NCBI RefSeq assembly: GCF_000269985.1
Contig: NC_016109.1
Coordinates: 3,038,001-3,102,000, forward strand
DNA: 64,000 nt
Reading direction: 5' to 3'
Source: Kitasatospora setae KM-6054
GTDB taxonomy: Bacteria > Actinomycetota > Actinomycetes > Streptomycetales > Streptomycetaceae
A program made the translations under genes and the position numbers. Shown one piece after another: positions 54,100 to 63,069 of the stretch. The notes under the pieces were generated by a model. The model saw only the letters and a list, made by a program, of their open reading frames with translations. It searched no databases and was not told where the DNA came from. The number at the start of each line of letters is the position of its first letter. The first letter of the stretch is position 1.

Positions 54100-55773
54100 T
54101 CAGCCGAAGTAGCTGTGGAAGTTCTTCGAGAACTCGTTGTTGTTGTAGTTGTCCCAGTTGATCGACCAGGTCATCAGGCCGCGCAGGTTCGGCTGCTTGC
54201 CGGCCCGCGGGGTGTAGGAGCCGCAGTTGGTGCCCTTGGTGAGGCAGTCGAGCGCCTGGTTGACCACGGCCGGGGCGACGTAGCCGTTGCCGGCGTAGGT
54301 GTTGGCGGGCATGCCGATCGCGACCTGCGAGGGCTTGAGCGCCGGGAACATGTTGTTGGTGTTGCCGGCGACCGGGAAGCCGGTGAGCAGCATGTCGGTC
54401 ATCGCGATGTGGAAGTCCGCGCCGCCCATGTTGTGGTACTGGTTGTCGAGGCCCATGATCGAGCCCGAGTTGTAGTCCTGGACGTGCAGCAGGGTGAGGT
54501 CGTCGCGCAGGCCGTAGATGACCGGCAGGAAGGCGCCGGCCCGCGGGTCCTGGCCGCCCCAGGGGCCCGAGCCGTAGTACTGGTAGCCGAGCTGGACGAA
54601 GAAGGTCTCCGGCGCCATGGTGAGCTGGAACTTCGCGCCGTACTTGGCCTTGAGGGACTTGACCGCGGAGATCAGGTTGGTGATGACCGGGGTGGTGGGG
54701 TTCTTGAAGTCGTTGTCGCCGGTGTTGAGCGACAGCGAGTGGCCCTCGAAGTCGATGTCGAGGCCGTCGAGGCCCCACTTGTCGATGATCGCGGAGACCG
54801 AGTTGACGAAGTTGTCGCGGGCGGCGGTGGTGGTGAGCTGGACCTCGCCGTTCTGGCCGCCGATCGACAGCAGGACCTTCTTGCCCTTGGCCTGCTTGGC
54901 GGCGATGGCCGCCTTGAAGTCGGCGTCGGACTCGACGCCGGGGCATTCGGTGACCGGGCAGCGGTTGAAGTGGATGGTGCCGCCGGTGATGGAGTCCGGC
55001 TCGCCGAAGGCCAGGTCGATGATGTCCCAGCTGTCGGGGACGTCGGCCATCTTCAGGTAGCCGGCGCCGTTGGCGAAGCTGGCGTGCAGGTAGCCGACCA
55101 GGGCGTGGCTGCCGGTGGGCGGCACCGAGGTGGACGGGGACGGGCTGGCCGAGGTCGAGGTCGACGGCGACGCGGAGGCCGAGCTGGACGGCGAGGCCGA
55201 GGCGGAGGTCGACGGCGACGGCGAGGCCGGGATGGAGGGGGACGCGCTGGCGGAGGGCGAGGCGGGCGCGCCGGGGCCGTCCAGCGAGATGTCGTCCGCG
55301 TAGTAGGTGCCCTGGCCGTACCAGCCGTGGGTGAACACGGTGGCGGAGGTCTGGGTGGCGGTGGTGGTGAAGCTGACCGCGAGCTTCTGGTAGGCGCCGC
55401 CGGTGCTCGGCGTCCAGGTCGAGGTGCCGCCGTTGACGCCGAGGTAGACGTAGGCGCCGTTGACGTAGGCGCTGAGCGTGTACGTGGTGTTGGGGGCGAC
55501 CGCGACGGTCTGGGTGCACTGGGCGGTGTCGGACGCGGACGCGGCGCCCGCGAGCGCGTAGGTGCCGGAGTGGGCGTGGCCGGTGACCACGGAGCCGGTG
55601 GAGCCGGTACAGGTCCAGGGGCTGAGGGCGTTGGTCTCGAAGCCGCCGTTGACCAGGAACTCGCCGGCCGAGGCCGACCCGGCCAGGCCGAAGCTGAGGG
55701 CGACGGCGCCGGTGGCGGCGACCGCCCAGGCGGTTCCGGCGGCGAGCAGCCGCTTCCTGCGGGGAGTGTGCAT
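54100..55773 (-). CDS. Secreted GH18 chitinase with carbohydrate-binding domain
   Basis: 557-aa extracellular enzyme. Signal peptide (MHTPRRKRLLAAGTAWAV... ending ASAG, about residue 36), an N-terminal CBM4/9-like domain (FLVNGGFETNALSPWTC to YYADDISLDG), a Ser/Ala/Pro linker (about 180-235), then GH18 with the catalytic DGLDIDFE and WSINWDNYN. Hydrolyses chitin. Likely controlled by DasR through the site at 55876-55891. Confidence 0.95.
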   Translation of the reverse strand: MHTPRRKRLLAAGTAWAVAATGAVALSFGLAGSASAGEFLVNGGFETNALSPWTCTGSTGSVVTGHAHSGTYALAGAASASDTAQCTQTVAVAPNTTYTLSAYVNGAYVYLGVNGGTSTWTPSTGGAYQKLAVSFTTTATQTSATVFTHGWYGQGTYYADDISLDGPGAPASPSASASPSIPASPSPSTSASASPSSSASASPSTSTSASPSPSTSVPPTGSHALVGYLHASFANGAGYLKMADVPDSWDIIDLAFGEPDSITGGTIHFNRCPVTECPGVESDADFKAAIAAKQAKGKKVLLSIGGQNGEVQLTTTAARDNFVNSVSAIIDKWGLDGLDIDFEGHSLSLNTGDNDFKNPTTPVITNLISAVKSLKAKYGAKFQLTMAPETFFVQLGYQYYGSGPWGGQDPRAGAFLPVIYGLRDDLTLLHVQDYNSGSIMGLDNQYHNMGGADFHIAMTDMLLTGFPVAGNTNNMFPALKPSQVAIGMPANTYAGNGYVAPAVVNQALDCLTKGTNCGSYTPRAGKQPNLRGLMTWSINWDNYNNNEFSKNFHSYFG

Positions 55774-55875
55774 GTGGGGATGCTCCTGCCTCTGTGTGGG
55801 GGACGCCCTCCTCCGTCCGCCGGACTGTGGGGTTCCCGGCCGGGAGCGTGCCGCCGCACCGGCACCCACCCAGGA

Positions 55876-55891
55876 GTTGGACTAGACCACT
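55876..55891 (-). promoter_or_regulatory. DasR-responsive element (dre) upstream of the chitinase gene
   Basis: Minus strand AGTGGTCTAGTCCAAC matches the palindromic dre consensus AGTGGTCTAGACCACT at 13 of 16 positions. It is about 100 bp upstream of the chitinase start, as in known DasR-controlled chitinase genes. Confidence 0.72.
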
Positions 55892-55957
55892 GAAGCGGCT
55901 GTGACTCCTCCCTGTCAATGGACCGGAGAGCACGGTTCGATGACCCGCTGTCAGCCC

Positions 55958-55987
55958 CTCCGGCGGGCCCCGCGGGGCCCGCCGGAG
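55958..55987 (+). terminator. Strong hairpin upstream of the tricorn-like gene
   Basis: Perfect 13-bp inverted repeat (55958-55970 with 55975-55987), 4-nt loop, 46 nt before the gene start. No upstream + strand gene; possibly a leader hairpin. Confidence 0.5.
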
Positions 55988-56032
55988 CCGGCCGCGTTTG
56001 CGGGCTCCGGCGGCTGATCGAACCATGGAGGG

Positions 56033-59000
56033 GTGTCCGGATACCTGCGGTACCCCCATGTGCGCGGCGGGCTGCTCGCCTTCACCGCGGAGGACGACGT
56101 CTGGGTCGCGCCGCTGGCCGCGGACGGCGCGGTCGGCCGGGCCTGGCGGGTGAGCGCGGACCGGACCAGGGTCAGCCACCCCAGGCTGTCGCCGGACGGC
56201 GCGGCGCTGGCCTGGACGAGCTGGTCGGCGCTGACCCCGGAGGTGTTCACCGCGCCGGTCGACGGCGGCGAGGCCGTCCGGCTGACGTACTGGGGCAGCC
56301 AGGACACCCGGGTGCGCGGCTGGCTGCCGAACGGCGAGGTGCTGGCGGTCACCTCCTACCACGAGCCGTTCGCGCACTACGCCTGGGCGTGGGAGCTGCC
56401 GGCCGACGGCGCGCCGGGGCGGCGGCTGCCGTGGGGGCCGGTCGCGGACGCGCAGGTCGGCGCCGGGCACACCGTGCTGCTGACCGACGCGGCGCCGCAC
56501 GAGCCCGCGTTCTGGAAGCGCTACCGGGGCGGCGCGACCGGCCGGCTCTGGGTGGACCACGACCAGCTGCTGCCCGGCCTGCCCGGGCACCTGGCCTCGC
56601 CGATGCCGGTGACCTGCGCCGACGGCACCCGGATCGCGTTCCTCTCCGACCACGAGGGCGTCGGCAACCTGTACTCGGTCCGCCCGGACGGCACCGGCCT
56701 GCGCCGGCACACCGACCACGCCGCGTACTACGCCCGGGAGGCCGCCACCGACGGCGTCCGGGTGGTGTACCAGCACGCCGGGGACGTCTGGCTGCTCGAC
56801 TCGCTGGACGCCCCGGCGCCGCGCCGGCTGGACGTGCCGCTCGGCGGCGCCCGGGCCGGGCGGCGGCCGTACCAGGTCAGCGCCGCCACCAACGTCAAGG
56901 ACCTGGCCTGCGACGCCACCGGCCGGGCCGGGGTGCTGAACGTGCGCGGCTCGCTGTACTGGCTGACCCACCGCGACGGCCCGGCCCGGGTGCTCGCCGA
57001 CACGCCGGGGGTGCGCTGCCGGCTGCCGCTGGTGCTCGGCTACGGCAACCGGGCCGCCTGGGTGACCGACGCCGAGGGCCCGGACGCGATCGAGCTGGCC
57101 GCGCTGCCCGGCAAGGACGCCGCCGAGGAGCGCCCGCCGCACCGGCGGATCGCGGGCGGCCGGATCGGCCGGGTCCAGGAGCTGGCCGCCGCCCCCGACG
57201 GCGGGCGCCTCGCGGTGGCCTGCTCGGACGGGCGGCTGCTGCTGGTGGACACCGCCGACGGCGCGGTCACCGAGGTCACCGCCTCCCGGTACGGGCCGGT
57301 CTCCAGCCCGTCCTTCTCCCCCGACTCGCGCTGGCTGACCTGGTCCGAGCCGGTCGCCGGCCGCTCGCTGCGGGCGGTCCGGCTGGCCCGCGCCGACCGG
57401 CCGGAGGAGAAGGTCGAGGTCACCGACGGCCGGTTCGAGGACGAGCACCCGGTGTTCACCCGGGACGGCCGCTTCCTGGTGTTCCTGTCCTGGCGCGGCT
57501 TCGACCCGGTGCACGACGTGCACACCGGCGACCTGTCGTTCCCGCTCGGCTGCCGCCCGTACCTCGTGCCGCTGGCCGCCGGCACCCCGTCCCCGTTCGC
57601 CTCGCCCGCCGAGGGCCGGCCGCCGGTCGGCCTGGACCCGGAGGAGGCCACCGGCGACGGCACCGTGCACGTCGACGAGGAGGGCCTGGGCGGCCGGCTG
57701 GTGCCGTTCCCGGTGATCGCCTCCAAGTACTCGGCGACGGCGGCGGTCCGCGGCGGCGTGGTCTGGCTGCGCTGGCCGATCTCCGGGGCGCTCGGCCAGA
57801 CCTTCGCCAACCCGGAGGACACCTCCGGCCGCCCCGCCCTGGAACACTTCGACCTGGCCCGCGGCCGCCGCACCACCCTGGTCGACCAGCTCGACGGCTT
57901 CGCGGTCTCCGCCGACGGCTCGGCCCTCTCGGTGTTCTCGGCCGGCGCGCTCAAGCTCTACCCGCTGGCCGCCCCCACCGCCCCGCTCGCCGTCGACCTC
58001 CGCCGGATCACCCACACCGTCCACCCCGCCGCCGAGTGGCGCCAGTCGTACGCCGAGGCCGCCCGGGTGGTCGCCGACCAGTTCTGGGACGCGGACATGT
58101 GCGGCCTCGACTGGCCCGCCCTCACCGCCCAGTACGCACCCCTGCTCGACCGGATCGCCTCCCCCGACGACTTCGCCGACCTGCTGCGCGAACTCCTCGG
58201 CGAACTCGGCACCTCGCACGCCTACGTCACCCCCGCCCGGCGCGGCGAGGGCCCGGCCCTCGCCCAACAGCCGCTCGGCCTGCTCGGCGCCAACGCCCAC
58301 CGCGCCCCGGACGGCCGCTGGCTGGTCGACCGGATCCTGCCCGGCGAATCCTCCGACCCCAAGGCCCGCGCCCCGCTCGCCGGACACGGCCTGCGCGACG
58401 GCGACGAACTCCTCGCCGTCGACGGCCGCCCGCCCGACCCGGTCCGCGGCCCCGCCCCGCTGCTCGCCGGAACGGGCGGCAGCACCGTCGAACTCACCGT
58501 CCGGCACGAGAACCGGATCCGGCGGATCGCGGTCACCCCGCTGACCGACGAACGGCCCATCCGCTACCAGGACTGGGTCGCCAAACGCCGCCACCTGGTA
58601 CGGGAGTTCAGCGACGGCGCGTGCGGCTACCTGCACATCCCCGACCTCGGCGGCTCCGGCTGGGCCCAGTTCAACCGCGACCTGCGCTCCGAACTCGCCC
58701 GCCCCGCCCTCGTCCTGGACGTCCGCGGCAACGCGGGCGGCAACGTCTCCGAACTCGTCCTGGAGAAACTCCACCGCCGCGTCCTCGCCTGGGACTTCAC
58801 CCGCGGCCGGCAACCCGTCCGCTGGCCCCGCGACGCCCCCCGCGGCCCCGTCGTCGCCCTCGCCGACCACGCCACCAGCTCCGACGGCGACGTCATCATC
58901 GCCGCCATCAAGACCCTCGCCCTCGGCCCCGTCGTCGGCACCCGGACCTGGGGCGGCGTCGTCGGCATGACCGGCCGGCACGCCCTCGGCGACGGCACCC

Positions 59001-59251
59001 AGATCTCCGTCCCCAAGAACGCCAGCTGGTTCACCGCCGGCATCGGCTTCGCCATCGAGAACCACGGCGTCACTCCCGACGTCGAGATCATCCGCACCCC
59101 CCACGACTGGGCCCGCGGCGACCACACCGACCTCACCGCCGCCGTCGACCTCGCCCTCACCCTCCTCACCACCACCCCCACCGCCACACCCCCACCCCCC
59201 GACACCCCCCGCCCCGACCTCCGCCGCCCCCCACTCCCGCCCCGGGCCTGA
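56033..59251 (+). CDS. Tricorn-like protease (S41 family)
   Basis: 1072-aa cytosolic tricorn protease homologue. N-terminal beta-propeller repeats (YLRYPHVRGGLLAFTAEDDVWV, LSPDGAALAWTS, FSPDSRWLTWSEP, FEDEHPVFTRDGRFLVFLSW), a C1 helical domain (QSYAEAARVVADQFWDADMCGLDW), PDZ (LRDGDELLAVDGRPPD), and the S41 core with catalytic serine in TSSDGDVI and GTRTWGG. It degrades peptides downstream of the proteasome in tricorn systems. GTG start at 56033 (SGYLRYPH). Confidence 0.95.
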   Translation: MSGYLRYPHVRGGLLAFTAEDDVWVAPLAADGAVGRAWRVSADRTRVSHPRLSPDGAALAWTSWSALTPEVFTAPVDGGEAVRLTYWGSQDTRVRGWLPNGEVLAVTSYHEPFAHYAWAWELPADGAPGRRLPWGPVADAQVGAGHTVLLTDAAPHEPAFWKRYRGGATGRLWVDHDQLLPGLPGHLASPMPVTCADGTRIAFLSDHEGVGNLYSVRPDGTGLRRHTDHAAYYAREAATDGVRVVYQHAGDVWLLDSLDAPAPRRLDVPLGGARAGRRPYQVSAATNVKDLACDATGRAGVLNVRGSLYWLTHRDGPARVLADTPGVRCRLPLVLGYGNRAAWVTDAEGPDAIELAALPGKDAAEERPPHRRIAGGRIGRVQELAAAPDGGRLAVACSDGRLLLVDTADGAVTEVTASRYGPVSSPSFSPDSRWLTWSEPVAGRSLRAVRLARADRPEEKVEVTDGRFEDEHPVFTRDGRFLVFLSWRGFDPVHDVHTGDLSFPLGCRPYLVPLAAGTPSPFASPAEGRPPVGLDPEEATGDGTVHVDEEGLGGRLVPFPVIASKYSATAAVRGGVVWLRWPISGALGQTFANPEDTSGRPALEHFDLARGRRTTLVDQLDGFAVSADGSALSVFSAGALKLYPLAAPTAPLAVDLRRITHTVHPAAEWRQSYAEAARVVADQFWDADMCGLDWPALTAQYAPLLDRIASPDDFADLLRELLGELGTSHAYVTPARRGEGPALAQQPLGLLGANAHRAPDGRWLVDRILPGESSDPKARAPLAGHGLRDGDELLAVDGRPPDPVRGPAPLLAGTGGSTVELTVRHENRIRRIAVTPLTDERPIRYQDWVAKRRHLVREFSDGACGYLHIPDLGGSGWAQFNRDLRSELARPALVLDVRGNAGGNVSELVLEKLHRRVLAWDFTRGRQPVRWPRDAPRGPVVALADHATSSDGDVIIAAIKTLALGPVVGTRTWGGVVGMTGRHALGDGTQISVPKNASWFTAGIGFAIENHGVTPDVEIIRTPHDWARGDHTDLTAAVDLALTLLTTTPTATPPPPDTPRPDLRRPPLPPRA

Positions 59252-59260
59252 GAACACGAA

Positions 59261-59283
59261 CCGCCGACACGAGCCGTCGGCGG
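59261..59283. terminator. Bidirectional terminator between tricorn-like and Lrp genes
   Basis: 8-bp inverted repeat CCGCCGAC/GTCGGCGG, 7-nt loop, between convergent stops. Confidence 0.65.
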
Positions 59284-59286
59284 GGG

Positions 59287-59733
59287 TCAGGGGCGGGGCG
59301 GGCCGCGGTGGGGGAGGGTCTGGCGGTAGACGACGCTCGTGGTGGTGGTGCCGAGGAGGCAGAGTTCGTCGACCAGGGACTCCAGGTGTTCCATGGAGGT
59401 GGCGGCGAGTTTGAGGGTGTAGCAGTCGTCCCCGGTGGTGCGCAGGCACTCCAGGATCTCGCGGCGGTCGGCGAGCAGCCGGTGCAGGGGCTGGTGGCGG
59501 CTGCCCGGGTACTTGAGGCGGACGACGGCGAGCACGGGGTAGCCGAGCCGGCCGAGGTCGACCGTGGCGTGGTAGCCGGTGATCACGCCCCTGGCCTCCA
59601 GGGCGCGGACGCGTTCCGCGGTGGCCGAGGAGCCGAGGTTGACGCGGCGGCCGAGTTCGCTGAGGGTGAGGCGGGCGTCGGCCTGGAGCTGTTCGATGAT
59701 CGCCCAGTCGATGTCGTCGAGGTTCTCGGCCAT
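59287..59733 (-). CDS. Lrp/AsnC-family transcriptional regulator
   Basis: 148-aa regulator: N-terminal HTH (residues 5-60, DIDWAIIEQLQADARLTLSELGRRVNLGSSATAERVRAL) and C-terminal RAM/AsnC ligand domain (YPVLAVVRLKYPG, TTGDDCYTLKLAATSMEHLESLVDEL). Divergent to the LLM-deaminase operon 93 bp away, so it probably regulates it in response to an amino acid or related ligand. Confidence 0.93.
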   Translation of the reverse strand: MAENLDDIDWAIIEQLQADARLTLSELGRRVNLGSSATAERVRALEARGVITGYHATVDLGRLGYPVLAVVRLKYPGSRHQPLHRLLADRREILECLRTTGDDCYTLKLAATSMEHLESLVDELCLLGTTTTSVVYRQTLPHRGPPRP

Positions 59734-59826
59734 CCGGCGATGCTACCGGCGGTTTCCCGGCGGAAGGCCCTGTTCGCCGGGGATTCGGCCTTCACCGGCC
59801 GCCGGTCGCCCGGTTAGCCTCGCCGC

Positions 59827-60681
59827 ATGCAACTGGGCGTCAACGTACCGAACTTCGGGCCCGGCACCGATCCGGGCGTGCTCCGGGCGTGGGCCCGGAC
59901 CGTGGAGGAGCTGGGCTTCGACCTGCTGATGGTGTCCGACCACGTGGCCGTCACCCCGGACGTGGCGGCGCGCTACCCGGAGCCCTTCCACGAGCCGTTC
60001 ACCCTGCTGTCCTGGCTGGCCGGGCTGACCGACCGGGTGCGGCTCGGCACCACGGTGCTGGTCCTGCCGTACCGGGACCCGCTGCTGACCGCCCGGATGG
60101 CCGCGAACCTCGACCGGCTGAGCGGCGGCCGCCTGGTGCTGGGGGTGGGCACCGGCTGGGCCCGGCAGGAGTTCGCCGCGCTCGGGGTGCCGTTCGCCGA
60201 GCGCGGGCGGCGGGCGGACGCGTGCCTGCGGGTGCTGCGGGAGGCGGGGCCGGCGGGGGCGGCCCGGATCCCGGTCTGGGTGGGCGGGCACAGCGCGGCG
60301 GCGCTGCGCCGCGCCGTCCGGTTCGGCGACGCGTGGCACCCGCTGCGGCTGCCGCTGGCCGCGATGCGGGAGATCCTGGCCGCGCAGCCGCTGCCGGGGT
60401 TCGCGCCGCGGCTCGCGTTCCGGCTGACCGACCGGCCGGCCGGCGGCCCGGACCGCCCGGCCGGGACCGGCACCCTGGAGCAGGTCCTGGACGACCTGCG
60501 GGAGTTGCGCGCGCTGGGCGCCGACGCCGTGGTCCTCGACCCGTACCACGGCGACCCGGAGGAGACCCGGCGGCCGGAGGCGGCCTGGCGGGACCTGGCC
60601 GCCGTGGCCGCAGCGACGGCAGCCACCGCAGCAACGACAACGAGCGCGACCGCCACCACCCACCGGAAGGACACCGCGTGA
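59827..60681 (+). CDS. LLM-class (F420-type) flavin oxidoreductase
   Basis: 284-aa luciferase-like protein: QLGVNVPNFGPGTDPGVL start, ELGFDLLMVSDHVAV, DRVRLGTTVLVLPYRDPLLTA, GRLVLGVGTGWARQEFAALG, IPVWVGGHSAAALRRA. The N-terminal pattern is that of the F420-dependent subfamily. The C-terminus is an Ala/Thr low-complexity run. It ends overlapping the deaminase start (GTGA). Substrate unknown. Confidence 0.9.
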   Translation: MQLGVNVPNFGPGTDPGVLRAWARTVEELGFDLLMVSDHVAVTPDVAARYPEPFHEPFTLLSWLAGLTDRVRLGTTVLVLPYRDPLLTARMAANLDRLSGGRLVLGVGTGWARQEFAALGVPFAERGRRADACLRVLREAGPAGAARIPVWVGGHSAAALRRAVRFGDAWHPLRLPLAAMREILAAQPLPGFAPRLAFRLTDRPAGGPDRPAGTGTLEQVLDDLRELRALGADAVVLDPYHGDPEETRRPEAAWRDLAAVAAATAATAATTTSATATTHRKDTA

Positions 60682-61118
60682 TCACCCCCGCCGACGAGGC
60701 CCTGCTGCGCCGCGCCGTCGAACTGGCCGCCCGCGCCGTCGAGTCGGGCGACGCCCCGTACGGCTCGCTGCTGGCCGGCGCCGACGGCGCGGTCCTCGCC
60801 GAGGCGCACAACACCGTGCGGCGCGAGCGCGACATCACCGCCCACCCGGAGCTGAAGCTGGCCCGCTGGGCGGCCCGCGAGCTGGAGCCGGCGGAGGCTG
60901 CCCGGACCACCCTCTACACCAGCTGCCAGCCGTGCGGGATGTGCGCGGGCGCCCTGGTCCGCTCGGGCCTGGGGCGGGTGGTGTTCGCCCTGTCCACCGA
61001 GCAGTTGGTGGACCTCAACCCGGCTTCCGGCGACTGGCCGGTCCTCGTCCAGGAGGGCCCGGCGCTGCTCGCCGAGGCCCGCCGCCCGATCGAGTCCTAC
61101 TACCGGCCCGGGGACTGA
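60678..61118 (+). CDS. Nucleoside/nucleobase deaminase (CDA fold)
   Basis: 146-aa zinc deaminase of the guanine/adenosine deaminase family: GDAPYGSLLAG, zinc ligand His in AHPELKLARW (HPE rather than HAE, with E as the proton shuttle), and SCQPCGMCAGA with the two zinc cysteines. Too short and divergent to be the housekeeping tRNA TadA with certainty. Coupled to the LLM gene. GTG start at 60678. Confidence 0.88.
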   Translation: MITPADEALLRRAVELAARAVESGDAPYGSLLAGADGAVLAEAHNTVRRERDITAHPELKLARWAARELEPAEAARTTLYTSCQPCGMCAGALVRSGLGRVVFALSTEQLVDLNPASGDWPVLVQEGPALLAEARRPIESYYRPGD

Positions 61119-61125
61119 ACGCCGG

Positions 61126-61154
61126 ACGGCCGGCCCCGGGGCGGGGCCGGCCGT
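61126..61154. terminator. Bidirectional terminator
   Basis: Perfect 12-bp inverted repeat (61126-61137 with 61143-61154), 5-nt loop, between the convergent deaminase and LASTG genes. Confidence 0.8.
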
Positions 61155-61172
61155 GACGGTGGTGGCGCGGGG

Positions 61173-62072
61173 TCAGCCGGCGTTGCGGGTGCGGCGGCGG
61201 CGGACGGTGTAGAGGACGGCGCCGCCGGCGGCGAGCAGCAGGGCGCCGATCCCCGCCAGCGTGCCGGTGCCGCGGCCGCCGCCGGTGGAGGCCAGCTCCT
61301 CGTCGGCCGCCGCGGGGGCCGAGGCGCTCGGGGCCGGGGCCGGGGTGCCGGCCGCGCCGACCGGGGTCACCGCGGGGGCCTTGCTGGGCTCGGCGGTGGG
61401 CTGGGCGGGCGCGGGGGCCTTGCTCGGTTCGGCGGTGGGCTGGGCGGTGGGCTGCGTGGTGGGCGGGGCGGTCCGGGTGACGCGCGGCATGGTGACCTGG
61501 GAGTGGGCCTGGACCTGCTTGCCGTCCGCGAGGACGTAGCTGCTCACCGAGAGCTCCTTGATCTTCTCGGCGACCGCGGTGGGGGTGGTGATCCGCAGGT
61601 CGAAGGAGACCGACTTGCCGTCGGCCAGCGGCACGTCCAGCGCGGCGGTGTCGGCCCAGACGGACGGGTCGCAGCCCGGGCGGGTGGGCAGCTTGACGCT
61701 GGTGCCGCCGTGCTCCCAGTAGATCTTGCTGTTGTCCTGGTTCATCACGCCGAGCTGGGTGAAGTAGACCGGCAGCAGCGTGACGTGCCGGTAGTCGGCG
61801 CCGGTCCGGTTGGTCTCGGTGATCCGCACCCGGTAGGTCGTCGTGTCGCCCTGGACGGTCGGCTCCGCGTCGCCGGTGACCTCGACCTGGATCTCCCCCT
61901 CGTGCGCGGGACCGCCCTCGACCGGGGCGGCGCCCGGCAGGACGGTCTTCCCGTCCGCGCACGGCGGGACGGACGCCTTGGCCTCCGCCCAGGCGGTGCC
62001 GCCGGCCGCGGTGGTGGCGGCGAGGAGCAGCGCCGCGATGGCGGCGGACGAGGCGGTCCGGCGGGTGTTCAT
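61173..62072 (-). CDS. Secreted LASTG-type sortase substrate
   Basis: 299-aa cell-wall protein: N-terminal signal peptide (SSAAIAALLLAATTAAGGTAWA), an extracellular beta-rich domain (residues 38-195, TYRVRITETNRTG), a Pro/Thr/Ala stalk with repeats of PTAEPSKAP, then LASTG, a TM helix (LAGIGALLLAAGGAVLYTV) and RRRR tail. LAxTG motifs are processed by class E sortases in streptomycetes. Function of the domain unknown. Confidence 0.88.
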   Translation of the reverse strand: MNTRRTASSAAIAALLLAATTAAGGTAWAEAKASVPPCADGKTVLPGAAPVEGGPAHEGEIQVEVTGDAEPTVQGDTTTYRVRITETNRTGADYRHVTLLPVYFTQLGVMNQDNSKIYWEHGGTSVKLPTRPGCDPSVWADTAALDVPLADGKSVSFDLRITTPTAVAEKIKELSVSSYVLADGKQVQAHSQVTMPRVTRTAPPTTQPTAQPTAEPSKAPAPAQPTAEPSKAPAVTPVGAAGTPAPAPSASAPAAADEELASTGGGRGTGTLAGIGALLLAAGGAVLYTVRRRRTRNAG

Positions 62073-62293
62073 GGTGTTCCCCCCAAGGGATACGGGTGTG
62101 GCGGCTGGTGTGGGTCGCGCGCTCGGCCGGCCGGTTTCTCCCTCGGTCCGTCTCCCCCGCGCAGAAGAAATACTTCCGCCCCGACGTCCGTGTGTCGTAT
62201 GCCTACTGTCACCGCCGTGTCACAGCGTACGGAGCGCCGGCGCCCCGCTCCGGGGGCCGGTGCTCCGTACGCGTGCGGGCCGGTGCCGCGGGG

Positions 62294-62515
62294 TCAGCCC
62301 CAGGGGTCGCCCTCGGCGGTCATGTTCGCGGCGGCCTCGCGGTCCTCGCGCTCCTGGCGGGTGCGGCGTTCGGCGTCGTCGCGGGCGCGTTCGACCTGGT
62401 CCCCGAAGGCGTCGGCGGCCTCGTCGTGGGCGAGGGCGGCGCGTTCGGGCGAGTCCTCGGGGGGTGCGGCGGCCGGCGGGGCCGCCTTGTGGCGGAACCT
62501 GTCGAAGATGCCCAT
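62294..62515 (-). CDS. Small charged hypothetical protein
   Basis: 73-aa highly charged helical protein (MGIFDRFRHKAA start, RARDDAERRTRQEREDREAA). The ATG has GAGGAGGAG just upstream, in a leader nearly identical to that of the next gene at 62596-62781. Not recognised; the coiled-coil character fits a small stress or membrane-associated protein. Confidence 0.7.
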   Translation of the reverse strand: MGIFDRFRHKAAPPAAAPPEDSPERAALAHDEAADAFGDQVERARDDAERRTRQEREDREAAANMTAEGDPWG

Positions 62516-62595
62516 GTCTCCTCCTCGGGTGGGCGTCCCCCCTCACCACGGTACGCGCGGACCCGCGGGGGGTCGGGGCGTACCGGGTGGCGGGG

Positions 62596-62781
62596 TCAGG
62601 AGGACTCGCCCTCCTGCTGCTGGTCGTCCGCGGACTCCTGGCCGCCGGGGATCGCGCCCTCGGCCTGTTCGCGGGCCTTCTGCTCGGCTTCCTCGGCCTT
62701 GGAACCGTGGTCGCCGAGCGCCGACTTGGCCTGGTCGGCGAGGTCCTTCGCCTTGTCCTTGAACTGGTCGCTCAGACCCAT
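62596..62781 (-). CDS. Small CsbD/LEA-like stress protein
   Basis: 61-aa protein beginning MGLSDQFKDKAKDLADQAKS, the common short CsbD/antitoxin-like amphipathic helix of streptomycetes, with an acidic Gln/Glu-rich tail. Start at ATG 62781, after GAGGAGGAG. Usually stress- or sigma B-type induced; that is family knowledge only. Confidence 0.72.
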   Translation of the reverse strand: MGLSDQFKDKAKDLADQAKSALGDHGSKAEEAEQKAREQAEGAIPGGQESADDQQQEGESS

Positions 62782-62933
62782 GTCTCCTCCTCGGGGTGTC
62801 GCGGACAACGGGCTCCGTCCACCCTCGCACCGGCCCGCGGAGGTCGCACCCGGACGATCCGGACTCACCCGTCCGGCGCAGCGCCGGCCGCCGCCGGGGT
62901 CCGTCGCGAACTGCCGTCGCGGCGGCGGGAGAA

Positions 62934-62968
62934 GGCCGTTGGTCCCGGGGGGTTCGCGCCCAACGGCC
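62934..62968 (+). promoter_or_regulatory. Inverted repeat upstream of adhE
   Basis: GGCCGTTGG (62934-62942) and CCAACGGCC (62960-62968), 17-nt spacer, 102 bp before the adhE start. Possible operator; not a clear Rex site. Confidence 0.4.
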
Positions 62969-63069
62969 GTAGCCGCCTTACCGGCCGCCGACGGAGGGTG
63001 GAGGGGTCAAGCCGGTCCCGGCAGCGCCGCCGGGGCGCCCCGCAGCCGCACCCAAGAGGTGAAGCGCCC

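Noticed and set aside
53981..59449. 1822-aa minus-strand frame spanning the chitinase and tricorn-like genes
   Set aside because: Crosses two real genes in other frames; no start context or domain.
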